Below, one piece after another: positions 25,325 to 34,185 of a DNA stretch of 64,000 nucleotides. The stretch spans positions 1 to 64,000 of the forward strand of contig CANQFB010000007.1 in the NCBI GenBank assembly GCA_947598205.1. Reading direction: 5' to 3'. A program made the translations under genes and the position numbers. This stretch comes from an uncultured Clostridia bacterium. GTDB lineage: Bacteria; Bacillota; Clostridia; Christensenellales; Borkfalkiaceae. A model generated the notes under the pieces. It did not search any database. It saw only the letters and a list, made by a program, of their open reading frames with translations, and was not told the origin of the DNA. The number at the start of each line of letters is the position of its first letter. The first letter of the stretch is position 1.

Positions 25325-26307
25325 AGATCGCAATTGATTTCGGAACGGCTGTCACGAAGATCTTCCGCATCGGAAGCGGCATCGTGCTCGCCGAGCCCAC
25401 CGCGCTCACCGTCTCCAAGGAGACGGGCGAGATCCGCGCCTTCGGGGCGGAGGCCAAGCGCCTTCTCGGGAAGACGGCCGAGGCGACCGACGTCGTCTTC
25501 CCCGTCTATGAAGGGGAGATCGTCGAGGAACAATATGCCGCCGCTCTTCTCGAATATTTTCTCGCCAAGTGCGCGCGCCGCACCTTCGGGGGCGTCGAAG
25601 CGCTCTTCTGCGTGCCCTGCGGCATCCGCGTGGAGATGCGCGAGAAGTACTACCGCGTCGCCAAGGCCGCGGGCATCTCCCGCGTCTCCTTCGCCGAGAC
25701 GCCCTATCTCGTCGCCCTCGGGCAGGACGTGCCTCTCTCCGAATCCAACCCCGTATTTGCCCTCGACATCGGCGCGGGGAAGACTTCGGCGGCCGCCTTC
25801 TCTTTAGACGGCATCATCGCGGGGCTCACGATGAACGTGGGCGGCGCGAACATGGATATTCACCTCATCGACCACATCGCCGAGCTCTACAACCTCAAGA
25901 TCGGCGCGCTCACGGCCGAGAAGCTCAAGAACACGGTGGGGAGCCTCATCCCCCGCGACGTTCAACAGACGGTCGTCAACGGGCGGGACATCACGACGGG
26001 CAAGCCCAGATCCGTCTCCATCTCCTCGGAGGACGTGCTCTTCCCCATCCGCACCTATGTGGATAAGATCTTGGAATATGCCGAACTCGCCATGCGCAAA
26101 CTCCCCGCGGAGGTCTCGGCCGCAATGTGCAAGAGCGGGGTCTACCTCGCGGGCGGCGTTTGCAACCTCGCGGGCTTTGCCGACTATGTGGCCGATAAGC
26201 TCCAGATGGAGGCCCACCTCGCGCCCGACGTCTCCACGGCCGTCATTTTAGGCGGCGGCAGGGTGGTGGGATCGAACGCCCTCATGCGCAAGATCTGCCT
26301 CGAATAA
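25318..26307 (+). CDS. MreB-like actin homolog
   Basis: The 329-aa protein has the MreB phosphate-binding loops: IAIDFGTAVTKIFR (residues 4-17, normally DLGTANTL), FALDIGAGKTSAAAF (about 147) and VYLAGGVCNLAGF (about 277). MreB filaments position cell-wall synthesis beneath the membrane. The ATG at 25318 lies inside the end of maf with GGGAGG upstream, a maf-mreB operon as in Bacillus. mreC and mreD do not follow, and the sequence diverges from canonical MreB, so it could be an Mbl-like or specialised paralog. Confidence 0.85.
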   Translation: MLKIAIDFGTAVTKIFRIGSGIVLAEPTALTVSKETGEIRAFGAEAKRLLGKTAEATDVVFPVYEGEIVEEQYAAALLEYFLAKCARRTFGGVEALFCVPCGIRVEMREKYYRVAKAAGISRVSFAETPYLVALGQDVPLSESNPVFALDIGAGKTSAAAFSLDGIIAGLTMNVGGANMDIHLIDHIAELYNLKIGALTAEKLKNTVGSLIPRDVQQTVVNGRDITTGKPRSVSISSEDVLFPIRTYVDKILEYAELAMRKLPAEVSAAMCKSGVYLAGGVCNLAGFADYVADKLQMEAHLAPDVSTAVILGGGRVVGSNALMRKICLE

Positions 26308-26322
26308 ATCTCCTGTCTTTCA

Positions 26323-26349
26323 AGGGACGGCGCACGCCGTCTCTTTTTT
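26323..26349 (+). terminator. Terminator of maf-mreB
   Basis: GGGACGGC/GCCGTCTC stem (26324-26342) followed by TTTTTTAA. A second hairpin (AGCGGGC...GCCCGCT) follows at about 26367-26385. Confidence 0.8.
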
Positions 26350-26407
26350 AATGCTTTTTTGAACAGAGCGGGCGCAGGGCCCGCTTTACTATTTTATAAT
26401 AAAATTC

Positions 26408-26439
26408 TATGACAAAATGCTTGACATTTTATGACAAAA
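26408..26439 (+). promoter_or_regulatory. Paired TATGACAAAA direct repeats (candidate operator)
   Basis: TATGACAAAA at 26408-26417 and 26430-26439, 22 bp apart. They lie just upstream of the -35 and inside the spacer of the promoter at 26421-26449. Confidence 0.45.
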
Positions 26440-26449
26440 GTATTACAAT
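26421..26449 (+). promoter_or_regulatory. Strong promoter of the 1199-aa lipoprotein
   Basis: TTGACA (26421-26426), 17 bp, TACAAT (26444-26449); GGAGGTATTTT precedes the ATG at 26491. Confidence 0.85.
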
Positions 26450-26490
26450 CGTGACGATGGCGGGAAGAACCGCCCAAATGGAGGTATTTT

Positions 26491-29400
26491 ATGCACAAAT
26501 CGAAAAAGATCGCCCTGATTATCGTATCGGGCGCGCTCGCGGCAGCCTGCGCGGCGGGGATGGCGGCATGCGGCAAGGAGATCCCGCTCGGCGAGAGCGG
26601 GTCTTCATCGACGCTCGTAACGAGCAGATCGCCCGAAAAGCTCACGCCCGAGGAGGCTCTCTACGCCTTCTTGCAGAAGCAGAGCGAACTTCAAAGCTAT
26701 ATGATCACGGCCGAGGGCACGGCGGTCGCCAGCCTCGCGGGCTACAAACAGGACATTCACAACATCACCTATAAGAACGGGGAGGACTACCTCAATCAGG
26801 CAAGTTCCGATTCCCTCCTCGTGAAGATGAAGCACCAATCTTTCTCCAAGGGCGGCAAGGTCGTCTACCGCAACAGTTTCGACGGGGAGATGTCCGTCGC
26901 CGAGAAGGAGGATTATAAAAAGGTCTACGGCTTCACCGCCGACGAAGTGACCCTCGGGGGCTATATCATCAATCCCAAGACGCTCCGCTACGCCGAACTC
27001 GAGAGCGCGGAGGGGGATACGCTTACATATCACTTCCGCCTCGCGGGCGACCAATCGGTGGAAAACGGCTCGGCGACGGAATCGGCCACGACGGGCATCC
27101 GCCTGCAAGCCAAGGCATACGGCTCGCTCGACAATCTCCCGGGATATTCCGATGTGGATATGCGTCTCACCATCAAGAAGGACTGGACGCCCGTCTCCTA
27201 CGTCTCCTCCTGTTCCTACACGGCGAGGAAGGTGTTCGATATGAGCGTGAAGGAGACGATCACCTCCACCTATTCCAAGGTCAACGAGGAAGTGGAGATC
27301 CCGAACGTCGAAGCGTTCAACCAAAAACTCGGCACGACGCCCTCGAAGCCCGTCCCCCCGAAGGAGACCGATCCCCTGATGGGTCTCGCGACTGCCTTCG
27401 GCAATACCGTCGAAGGGGATCACGCGCTCGAGGCGCCCGTCTCGGTCGGCCTCGGCGCATTCGGGGCGAAGAAGGCTCTCTCGGGCGAACTCACATTGAA
27501 ACTTCGGCAGGACGCCTTGGAGCGGGGGGATCTCCAAGAGGCCTTTTCGTTGCGCCTTGACCTCTCCCTCGCGGACATGCCCCTCATCTCGAAGCTCGCG
27601 AACACCCTCACGGTGCGCTATCAGGGGGACGGATTGCTCCTTCTGATGCTCGGAAACCGCACCGAGGGCAAAACGGCCTACCTCTTCACCTATCCCGTCG
27701 ACGTCTCGGAGGCATTCTCCTCCGCTTCGGAAGGGGGAATTGAAGGCCTTATCGCCGACATGGGTAGCCTATTTTCTGCCGAGAAGACGGAGGCGGGCTA
27801 TATGCTCTCCATCAAAGAAGAGGCCCTTACAAAACTCAATACCGCCTTCCGCGGCCTTTTGGAAGGGTTCGCGCAGAAAGTGGGGGATACGCACGGATAC
27901 ATTATGTCTCTCCTCGGGGCAAACTTTACGGGCGTCAACGCAGACCTCGCCGTAAAGGCGGAGGCGGGCGCGGAGAAGATCTCCGCCCTTTCCCTCGATC
28001 TTGCGGGCACGCTCGAAAATGTCACGCTGGGCGAAAAGATCGCCGTCTCCATCGACACCAAGCTCATCGGCGGCGCGATCGCGCAGCCGTTTACGGGCGA
28101 CCTCGATATCCGTTTGAACCCTGCGGCGATTTGGGCCGGAGATTACTATGCCGCTGTGAAAGCGCACCTCAACCTCGACCTCACGCCCGCTTCCAATCTC
28201 ATCATGTTGATCGGAATGGTCGGCAGTATGATTCCCGATCTTCCTTCTTGGCTCAACGCAAATCTTTCGAGTCTCGATCTTTATTACACGGGCGACGGCA
28301 TCCTCACGCTCGCCTTCAACAATGCAGAGGGTCTTCCCATGGGCATGACCGAAGTTGACCTTAAGAGCCTTCTTTCGGGCGGGCTTCCCGCCATTCCCGG
28401 TCTCGGCGGCGAAGGGCAGACGGGACTTCCCCAATTTACCCTCGAAGTGAAGGAGAACGGCATTCGCTTCGCCCTCGGAGAGAAAATCGTCTCCGCGCTC
28501 GCCGACGCTTACAACGGTCTTGTCGAATCGTTGATCGAAAAGGCGACGGCAAGCGATCCGACCGGTTTCGCAGAAGGCATCATCGGAGGTTGGCTCGGCG
28601 GCCAGATCACGGGCGTGGAATTCTTCCTCGGCAAGACTGAGGAAGGCAAGCTCACCTTTGACCTCGCGATTTTTGCGATCCCCGCCACCGCGCAAGATGG
28701 TGTGCCCGTGCGCTTCATCGGCCTCACCATTACCCATAAGGAAGAACTTACGGAGGAGGAAAGCGCAGACCTTACCGCCGACAAGGCAGTTGGAGACCTC
28801 AAAGCGGCGAATGCGAAGGCGACGGAATATGCGGAGAAATTGCAAAAATTCATCGACGAAATGGATGTCACCGAAGGCGGTTATGTGAAATATGTCGAAG
28901 CCGTCACCGCCCTGCAAAACGAGATCGACGGGCAGGACCCCGCGGTGAAGACGCTCATGTCCAACAGTTCCTATCTCGCGGAAACGACCGTCGGCGAAGA
29001 AAAGTCCACCGTTCTCCTTCTCACCGCCAAGCTCTATCACGACCGCGCAACGGACTTTAAGGAAAAGGCGGAGACGATCACGGCGGCCTCCGAAGAGACT
29101 GCATGGGACGCCCTCAACGCCCTTTACGACAAGAATACCACCGTTCAAGGTATTGCCGTCCCCGCGATCAAAGAAAATGAAGTTCTCAAAACCGCAGTCG
29201 GCGACGATACGATCCAGACCTACCTCACAAAGCGCAACGCGCACGAGACGCAAGTGGCAGAGGATCTGGCAGAGAAGATCGCCACAGCCAAGACGGCATT
29301 CAACGCGGAGGAAAATCAAAATCGCGACGGTTGGACCGCTGCGCTTACCCAGATCGTGAACGAGTTCAAACCCGTCTACGACAAACTTCCCGATGAATTG

Positions 29401-30090
29401 AAAGAAAGCACGGGATATCGGGATTTCGTCGCCGAGGTCTATGAAAAGAACGTCGACGAAGTCACGAAGGAGTACCAAGCGGTCAAGAGCGAGTTGGAAG
29501 CGTTGATCAAACAGGGCAACAGCGCGTCGATCGACGACCTTCTTGGAACAATGAAGAAACTCTCCTCCGCTTATGCCTTGTACTACGGCAACGATTATTG
29601 GACGTCGAATTTAGACATCGATGCGACCAAGATGCCGTGGGGGAAAACGTGGATCACAGCGTTGAAACCGACTTGGCTCGAGGAAGCCGCACTCGCCCGG
29701 ATCAACCAAAAAGTCACCGCTCTCACCGCGCTGAACAGAGATCTCATCAAAGGTACAACGGAAAAATCGGTCGCAACCGTGCTTAAAGATGTCATCAAAC
29801 AGGCGGTCAAAGCGCTCTACGAGCAGATCGGGAGTTGCAGGATCGTTGCCGAAGAAGGCGGTGCGGTGACGTGGGATTTCTCCAAACTTTCGTTGGATGA
29901 CAATGCAAAGGCTGCATTGCTCGAAAAGATCCACGGCATCCGCTTCCTGATCTGCAAAGTACTTCCGAGTACGGAAGGCAATGCGATTTGGGAAGGCGAT
30001 GTAGATCTGAAAAAATTCGCGACGATCGATCTCACCAAGTATGAAACGCAATTTGCGGCGTATCTCGAAAGCACGGCGCCGCAGGTATAA
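26491..30090 (+). CDS. Large secreted lipoprotein of unknown function
   Basis: The 1199-aa protein has a lipoprotein signal peptide with two possible lipobox cysteines (about C20 in LAAAC, C27 in GMAAC). Residues about 50-290 and 310-760 contain many amphipathic beta strands (LTLKLRQDALERGD, AKAYGSLDNLPGYSDVDMRLTIKKDW, GDLDIRLNPAAI). These suggest repeated half-barrel folds like LolA/LppX/LprG lipid carriers, by eye only. From about 760 onward the protein becomes helical and charged (EKLQKFIDEMDV, KEYQAVKSELEALIKQ), probably coiled coils. No catalytic motif is visible. Lipid binding or envelope transport is an inference. Transcribed alone from a near-consensus promoter. Confidence 0.7.
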   Translation: MHKSKKIALIIVSGALAAACAAGMAACGKEIPLGESGSSSTLVTSRSPEKLTPEEALYAFLQKQSELQSYMITAEGTAVASLAGYKQDIHNITYKNGEDYLNQASSDSLLVKMKHQSFSKGGKVVYRNSFDGEMSVAEKEDYKKVYGFTADEVTLGGYIINPKTLRYAELESAEGDTLTYHFRLAGDQSVENGSATESATTGIRLQAKAYGSLDNLPGYSDVDMRLTIKKDWTPVSYVSSCSYTARKVFDMSVKETITSTYSKVNEEVEIPNVEAFNQKLGTTPSKPVPPKETDPLMGLATAFGNTVEGDHALEAPVSVGLGAFGAKKALSGELTLKLRQDALERGDLQEAFSLRLDLSLADMPLISKLANTLTVRYQGDGLLLLMLGNRTEGKTAYLFTYPVDVSEAFSSASEGGIEGLIADMGSLFSAEKTEAGYMLSIKEEALTKLNTAFRGLLEGFAQKVGDTHGYIMSLLGANFTGVNADLAVKAEAGAEKISALSLDLAGTLENVTLGEKIAVSIDTKLIGGAIAQPFTGDLDIRLNPAAIWAGDYYAAVKAHLNLDLTPASNLIMLIGMVGSMIPDLPSWLNANLSSLDLYYTGDGILTLAFNNAEGLPMGMTEVDLKSLLSGGLPAIPGLGGEGQTGLPQFTLEVKENGIRFALGEKIVSALADAYNGLVESLIEKATASDPTGFAEGIIGGWLGGQITGVEFFLGKTEEGKLTFDLAIFAIPATAQDGVPVRFIGLTITHKEELTEEESADLTADKAVGDLKAANAKATEYAEKLQKFIDEMDVTEGGYVKYVEAVTALQNEIDGQDPAVKTLMSNSSYLAETTVGEEKSTVLLLTAKLYHDRATDFKEKAETITAASEETAWDALNALYDKNTTVQGIAVPAIKENEVLKTAVGDDTIQTYLTKRNAHETQVAEDLAEKIATAKTAFNAEENQNRDGWTAALTQIVNEFKPVYDKLPDELKESTGYRDFVAEVYEKNVDEVTKEYQAVKSELEALIKQGNSASIDDLLGTMKKLSSAYALYYGNDYWTSNLDIDATKMPWGKTWITALKPTWLEEAALARINQKVTALTALNRDLIKGTTEKSVATVLKDVIKQAVKALYEQIGSCRIVAEEGGAVTWDFSKLSLDDNAKAALLEKIHGIRFLICKVLPSTEGNAIWEGDVDLKKFATIDLTKYETQFAAYLESTAPQV

Positions 30091-30122
30091 ACGCTCGAAC
30101 GCGCAAACTTTCTCAAAATCAT

Positions 30123-30151
30123 TTGACATTTGCGTTTTGCTTGCTTATAAT
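30123..30151 (+). promoter_or_regulatory. Promoter of pheST
   Basis: TTGACA (30123-30128), 17 bp, TATAAT (30146-30151), a perfect consensus pair upstream of the T-box leader. Confidence 0.9.
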
Positions 30152-30157
30152 AGAGGC

Positions 30158-30404
30158 AAATCAGGCGTTTGAAACGGAAGAGACGCACCGAAAACTTTTT
30201 CCCCAGAGAGAGCGCTCCGCGGCTGAAAGGGCGCTTGAAAAAGGCGTGCGGTATTCCCCCGTGAGCCGCCCCTCCGAAAAGAACTTCAAGAGGGGCCGTT
30301 CCCCGCGATAGGGGCAATGAAGGCGCATGGAACATCTCCATGTGCGAACACAGGTGGTACCGCGAAGAAATTTTCGCCCTGTCCTTTTTCGGACGGGGCT
30401 TTTA
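30158..30404 (+). promoter_or_regulatory. T-box leader (tRNA-Phe-sensing riboswitch) of pheST
   Basis: The leader contains an AGAGA stem-I motif near 30205, GGCTGAAAGG near 30222, and the hallmark T-box AGGTGGTACCGCG at 30352-30364. An intrinsic terminator (GCCCTGTCC/GGACGGGGC, 30376-30399, then TTTT) follows. Two UUC triplets, 30254-30256 and 30285-30287, are candidate specifier codons; both read Phe. Uncharged tRNA-Phe would pair with the specifier and T-box, block the terminator and allow pheST expression. Confidence 0.92.
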
Positions 30405-30420
30405 TTTTGCAGGAGGGAAC

Positions 30421-31440
30421 ATGGAAGATACCGAAAAGATCGTAGAAGAAGCGGAGGCGGAGGCAGAGTCCGCCCAGAATTCGCGCACCCTCTACGAGGT
30501 CAAGATGAAGTTTTTGGGGCGCACGGGGAAGCTGACCGCGCTCCTCAAAAACATGAAGGAGATCGCCGCCGAGCTCCGCCCCGCCTTCGGGAAGCGGGTG
30601 AACGCCGTCCGTGAGCGGCTTGAAGAGCTCTTCACGGCGCGGGAAGAGCGGGTCAAGGCGCGCGAGATGGAGGAAAAACTCGCGAGCGAACAGGTGGACG
30701 TCACCATGCCCGCAAGGCGGCAAAGAAGGGGAGCGCTCCACCCCATCACGCGCACGCGCGAAGAACTCTGCGACATCTTCTCGGGCATGGGCTTCGAGAT
30801 CTTCGAGGGCCCCGAGATCGAGAGCGAATATTATAACCTCACCGCCCTCAATATCCCCGCCGACCATCCCGCCCGCGATATGCAGGATACCTTCTATATC
30901 ACCGAGAAATTCCTGCTCCGCTCCCAGACGAGCGCGGGCCAGATCCGCCTCATGGAGAAGAAGAAGCCGCCCATCAAGATGCTCTCGCCGGGCAGAGTGT
31001 TCCGCGCCGACGACGACGCCACCCACGCGCCCATGTTCCACCAGATGGAGGGGCTTGTCGTGGATAAGGGCATCACGCTCTGCGATCTTCAGGGCATGCT
31101 CGACGAATTCGCCCGCACCATGTTCGCGGAGACGGCAAAGACCCGCCTTCGCCCCTCCTATTTCCCCTTCACCGAACCCTCCGTCGAGGTGGACGTGAGC
31201 TGCACGGCGTGCGGGGGGAAGGGGTGCTCGCTTTGCAAGGGTACGGGCTGGATCGAGGTGCTCGGCGCGGGCATGGTCAATCGGAAGGTGCTCGAAAACT
31301 GCGGCGTCGATCCCGATGAGTACACGGGCTTCGCCTTCGGCATGGGCATCGACCGCATCGCCATGCTCAAATACGGCATCACGCATATTCGCTCTTTTAC
31401 AGAGAACGACGTACGCTTTTTGGAACAGTTTAAGGATTGA
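30421..31440 (+). CDS. pheS: Phenylalanyl-tRNA synthetase alpha subunit
   Basis: The 339-aa catalytic subunit forms an alpha2-beta2 enzyme with PheT. An N-terminal coiled coil (about 1-85) precedes the class II core with motif 2-like [26 protein letters not shown], the Phe-pocket [13 protein letters not shown], and [44 protein letters not shown] is motif 3. The start is the ATG at 30421 after AGGAGGGAAC; an upstream in-frame ATG at 30340 lies inside the T-box and is rejected. pheT follows by 14 bp. Confidence 0.97.
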   Translation: MEDTEKIVEEAEAEAESAQNSRTLYEVKMKFLGRTGKLTALLKNMKEIAAELRPAFGKRVNAVRERLEELFTAREERVKAREMEEKLASEQVDVTMPARRQRRGALHPITRTREELCDIFSGMGFEIFEGPEIESEYYNLTALNIPADHPARDMQDTFYITEKFLLRSQTSAGQIRLMEKKKPPIKMLSPGRVFRADDDATHAPMFHQMEGLVVDKGITLCDLQGMLDEFARTMFAETAKTRLRPSYFPFTEPSVEVDVSCTACGGKGCSLCKGTGWIEVLGAGMVNRKVLENCGVDPDEYTGFAFGMGIDRIAMLKYGITHIRSFTENDVRFLEQFKD

Positions 31441-31454
31441 GAGGGGGAAAGAAG

Positions 31455-33875
31455 ATGAAAGTACCGTTTTCTTGGTTGAAAGAGTATGTAGAGATCGACA
31501 TCTCCGCCGAGGAGCTGGAGAAGAAGCTCTTTTCGTGCGGGTTCGAGGTGGAGGAACTTACCTATCTCGGCAAGGACGTCGAGAACGTCGCCGTCGGGAA
31601 AATTGTATCCTGCGAAAAGCACCCCGATGCGGACAGGCTCACCGTCTGCAAGGTGGACTGCGGGGCGCGGGGAGAAAAGCAGATCGTCACCGCCGCGACC
31701 AACGTCTTTGCGGGCGCGGTCGTCCCCGTCGCCTTGGACGGCGCCATTGTAAAGCATGAGGGCGGCGTGCAGAAGATCAAGACGGGAAAGCTCCGCGGCG
31801 TCGTTTCCGAGGGCATGTTTTGCTCGGGCGAAGAGCTCGGCATCACCGACGATTTCTACGACGGCGCAGAGGTGAACGGTATCCTCATCTTGGACATGGA
31901 TACCCCGCTCGGCGCCGACATCCGCCCCGTGGTCGGCATCGACGATTACATTTTCGATATCGACGTCACCGCCAACCGCCCCGATTGCCAGAGCGTCTAC
32001 GGTATCGCGCGCGAGGTCGCGGCCGTCCTCGATAAGCCCTTGAAACACCTCGTCGAGACCTGGTTCCACGCAGTAGAGACCGATGTGAAGTTCTCCGTCG
32101 AAGTGCAAGAGCCCAAGCTCTGCCCGTTGTATGTGGGGACGTATGTGAAGGACGTGAAGATCGGCCCTTCCCCGCGTTGGATGCGCCGCCGTCTCGCCCT
32201 CATGGGGCTTCGTTCGGTCAACAATGTCGTGGATATCACCAATTATGTCCTCCTCGAAGTGGGCCAGCCCATGCACGCCTTCGATAGAAAGTTCCTGCGC
32301 GGGGATAAGATCGTCGTGCGTTGCGCCGAGGAGGGGGAGAAGATCGTTACGCTTGACGAGAAGGAGTTCACCCTGCACCCCGAGAACCTCCTCATCTGCG
32401 ACGCGGAGCGCCCCGTCGCGCTCGCGGGGATCATGGGCGGCCTCAACAGCGAAATAAAGGATGATACGGCCGAGGTGTTTTTGGAGGCGGCATGCTTTGC
32501 CCGCGACAGCGTGAGAAAGACTTCCCGCGCCTTGGGGCAGAGATCGGATTCCTCCGCCCGCTTTGAAAAGGGGGTGTATGAGATCTTCCCGTGGATGGCA
32601 ATGACGCGCGCGCTGATCCTCATGGAGGAGCTCGGTTGCGGCACGCCCACCAAGTGCACCGCCGTCGGAAATTTGAAGAGCGTCTCCGAATACGGCGGCA
32701 TTGCCCCCGGGCAGATCGACACGACGTACGAAAAGATAAATTCTCTCCTCGGCATCCATGTTCCCAAGGAAGAGGTGAACGGCATTTTGAAGCGGCTCGG
32801 GTTCGGGGTGACGGATAAGGGGGAGGAACTCTCCGTGTGTCCGCCCCTCTGGCGGGAGGACGTCGAAGGCTATCCCGACCTCGCCGAGGAGGTCATCCGC
32901 CTCTACGGCTACGAGCATATCCGCCCCACCTTCCTTCCCAGCGCGGCCGTCACGCACGGCGGACTTTCGCCCGCCCAGCAGAGGGAGAGGCGTTTTAAGG
33001 AAGTCTTGGCCGAAGAGGGGTACTATGAGGCTGTCGGCTATTCCTTCTATTCCCCCAAAGATTTCGACCTTCTGCGCCTTCCCGAAGACGCCGAAGAGCG
33101 CCGCGCCATCACCTTAAAGAACCCGCTCGGCGAGGATCTTTCCGTCATGCGGACGATTTTGGCCCCTACCATGCTCGCGAATGTGGTGCGCAATGTGCGC
33201 CGCGGCAACGAGGAGGGGCGGCTCTTCGAGCTCGCGAATATCTTCCGCGCGAAAAGCCTTCCGCTCGAGGAGTTCCCCGAGGAGAGGAAGCATCTCTCTG
33301 TCGCCCTGTGGGGGGATGGGGATTTCTTCGATCTGAAGGGCGCATTCGAGGCGATCGGGGAATGTTTCGGCTTGAAATTTACCTATGAGCGCGGCGAAAA
33401 GCCCTTCCTGCACCCCGGCGTGACGGCGATCGTCAAGCTCGGGGATAGGGAAGTGGGTTGGCTCGGGGAACTTCACCCCGCCATCGCCGCGGAGCTCGCC
33501 CTCGAAAAGAAGGTCTGCCTCGGTGAACTCGATTACGATGCGGTCGCGCCCGCGTTCCGCAAGAATATCAGCTTCAAACCCGTCCCCAAAGCCCCCGCGA
33601 CCAAGCGCGACATCGCCGTCGTCGTCGATGAAAAAGTCACCTGCGCCGAGGTGGAGGGTTGCATTTTGCGGGCCTGCAAGGCGGCGAAGAGCGCAGAGCT
33701 CTTCGACGTCTACCGCGACGCGCGCATCGGGAGCGGAAAAAAGAGCATGGCGCTTCATATCACTTTCGCGCCCGACCCTGCCGCCGAACAGCCCATTCCC
33801 GCCGAGACGGCCGACGGCTACATGAAGAAGATCCTCTCCGCCTTGTCCCATACTTTAGGCGCAGAACTGCGTTAA
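31455..33875 (+). CDS. pheT: Phenylalanyl-tRNA synthetase beta subunit
   Basis: The 806-aa subunit has the expected order: N-terminal tRNA-binding EMAP-II-like domain (HPDADRLTVCKVDCG, about 60-75), B3/4 editing domain, B5 domain (PGQIDTTYEKINSLLGI), catalytic-like core, and a C-terminal ferredoxin-fold anticodon-binding domain (FKPVPKAPATKRDIAVVVDEKVT, about 712 onward). It edits Tyr-tRNA-Phe and positions tRNA. The ATG at 31455 follows GAGGGGGAAAGAAG; a TTG at 31437 is not needed. It shares the T-box-controlled transcript with pheS. Confidence 0.97.
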   Translation: MKVPFSWLKEYVEIDISAEELEKKLFSCGFEVEELTYLGKDVENVAVGKIVSCEKHPDADRLTVCKVDCGARGEKQIVTAATNVFAGAVVPVALDGAIVKHEGGVQKIKTGKLRGVVSEGMFCSGEELGITDDFYDGAEVNGILILDMDTPLGADIRPVVGIDDYIFDIDVTANRPDCQSVYGIAREVAAVLDKPLKHLVETWFHAVETDVKFSVEVQEPKLCPLYVGTYVKDVKIGPSPRWMRRRLALMGLRSVNNVVDITNYVLLEVGQPMHAFDRKFLRGDKIVVRCAEEGEKIVTLDEKEFTLHPENLLICDAERPVALAGIMGGLNSEIKDDTAEVFLEAACFARDSVRKTSRALGQRSDSSARFEKGVYEIFPWMAMTRALILMEELGCGTPTKCTAVGNLKSVSEYGGIAPGQIDTTYEKINSLLGIHVPKEEVNGILKRLGFGVTDKGEELSVCPPLWREDVEGYPDLAEEVIRLYGYEHIRPTFLPSAAVTHGGLSPAQQRERRFKEVLAEEGYYEAVGYSFYSPKDFDLLRLPEDAEERRAITLKNPLGEDLSVMRTILAPTMLANVVRNVRRGNEEGRLFELANIFRAKSLPLEEFPEERKHLSVALWGDGDFFDLKGAFEAIGECFGLKFTYERGEKPFLHPGVTAIVKLGDREVGWLGELHPAIAAELALEKKVCLGELDYDAVAPAFRKNISFKPVPKAPATKRDIAVVVDEKVTCAEVEGCILRACKAAKSAELFDVYRDARIGSGKKSMALHITFAPDPAAEQPIPAETADGYMKKILSALSHTLGAELR

Positions 33876-33881
33876 AATAAG

Positions 33882-33908
33882 GCTTCCTCCGCGAACGGGG
33901 GAAGCTTT
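33882..33908 (+). terminator. Hairpin terminator after pheT
   Basis: GCTTCCTCC/GGGGGAAGC stem (33882-33905) followed by TTTCA. Short T-tract. Confidence 0.5.
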
Positions 33909-33914
33909 CACTTT

Positions 33915-34125
33915 AGTGACTGATGAGGGAAGCCCTCCCCCTCGGTGAGGGGGAGGGTGTCACGGCTTTGCCGTGACGGGTGGGGGTCGAATTCTCTTGG
34001 CGCCCCCTTGAGGGGGAGCTGTCGAGGCGAAGCCGAGACTGAGGGGGTGTTGCTTTGATTGTATACACCCTTTCCGTCACGCCGCATGCGGCATGACACC
34101 CACCCCTCAAGGGGTGGGCGAGGGT
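33915..34125. repeat. Mosaic of palindromic intergenic repeats
   Basis: Includes GTCACGGCTTTGCCGTGAC (33960-33978) and an inverted copy of the GGCGCCCCCTT/AAGGGGGAGCTGTCG/GACTGAGGGGGTGT element (about 34000-34050), related to 17.77-17.83 kb and 15.37-15.41 kb. Also CCCACCCCTCAAGGGGTGGG (34099-34118). Confidence 0.8.
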
Positions 34126-34153
34126 GCCCCCGCCTATATCACTGCGTTCGGTT

Positions 34154-34185
34154 CCCCCTCCCTCGGGAGGGGGTTTTGCTTTTTT
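34154..34185 (+). terminator. Strong hairpin terminator
   Basis: CCCCCTCCC/GGGAGGGGG stem (34154-34173) followed on the plus strand by TTTTGCTTTTTT. It would stop read-through from pheST into spoIIE, whose end it touches. Confidence 0.75.

Noticed and set aside
30340..30420. Longer pheS start at 30340
   Set aside because: That ATG lies inside the T-box antiterminator and terminator; the ATG at 30421 has AGGAGGG and matches the family N-terminus.
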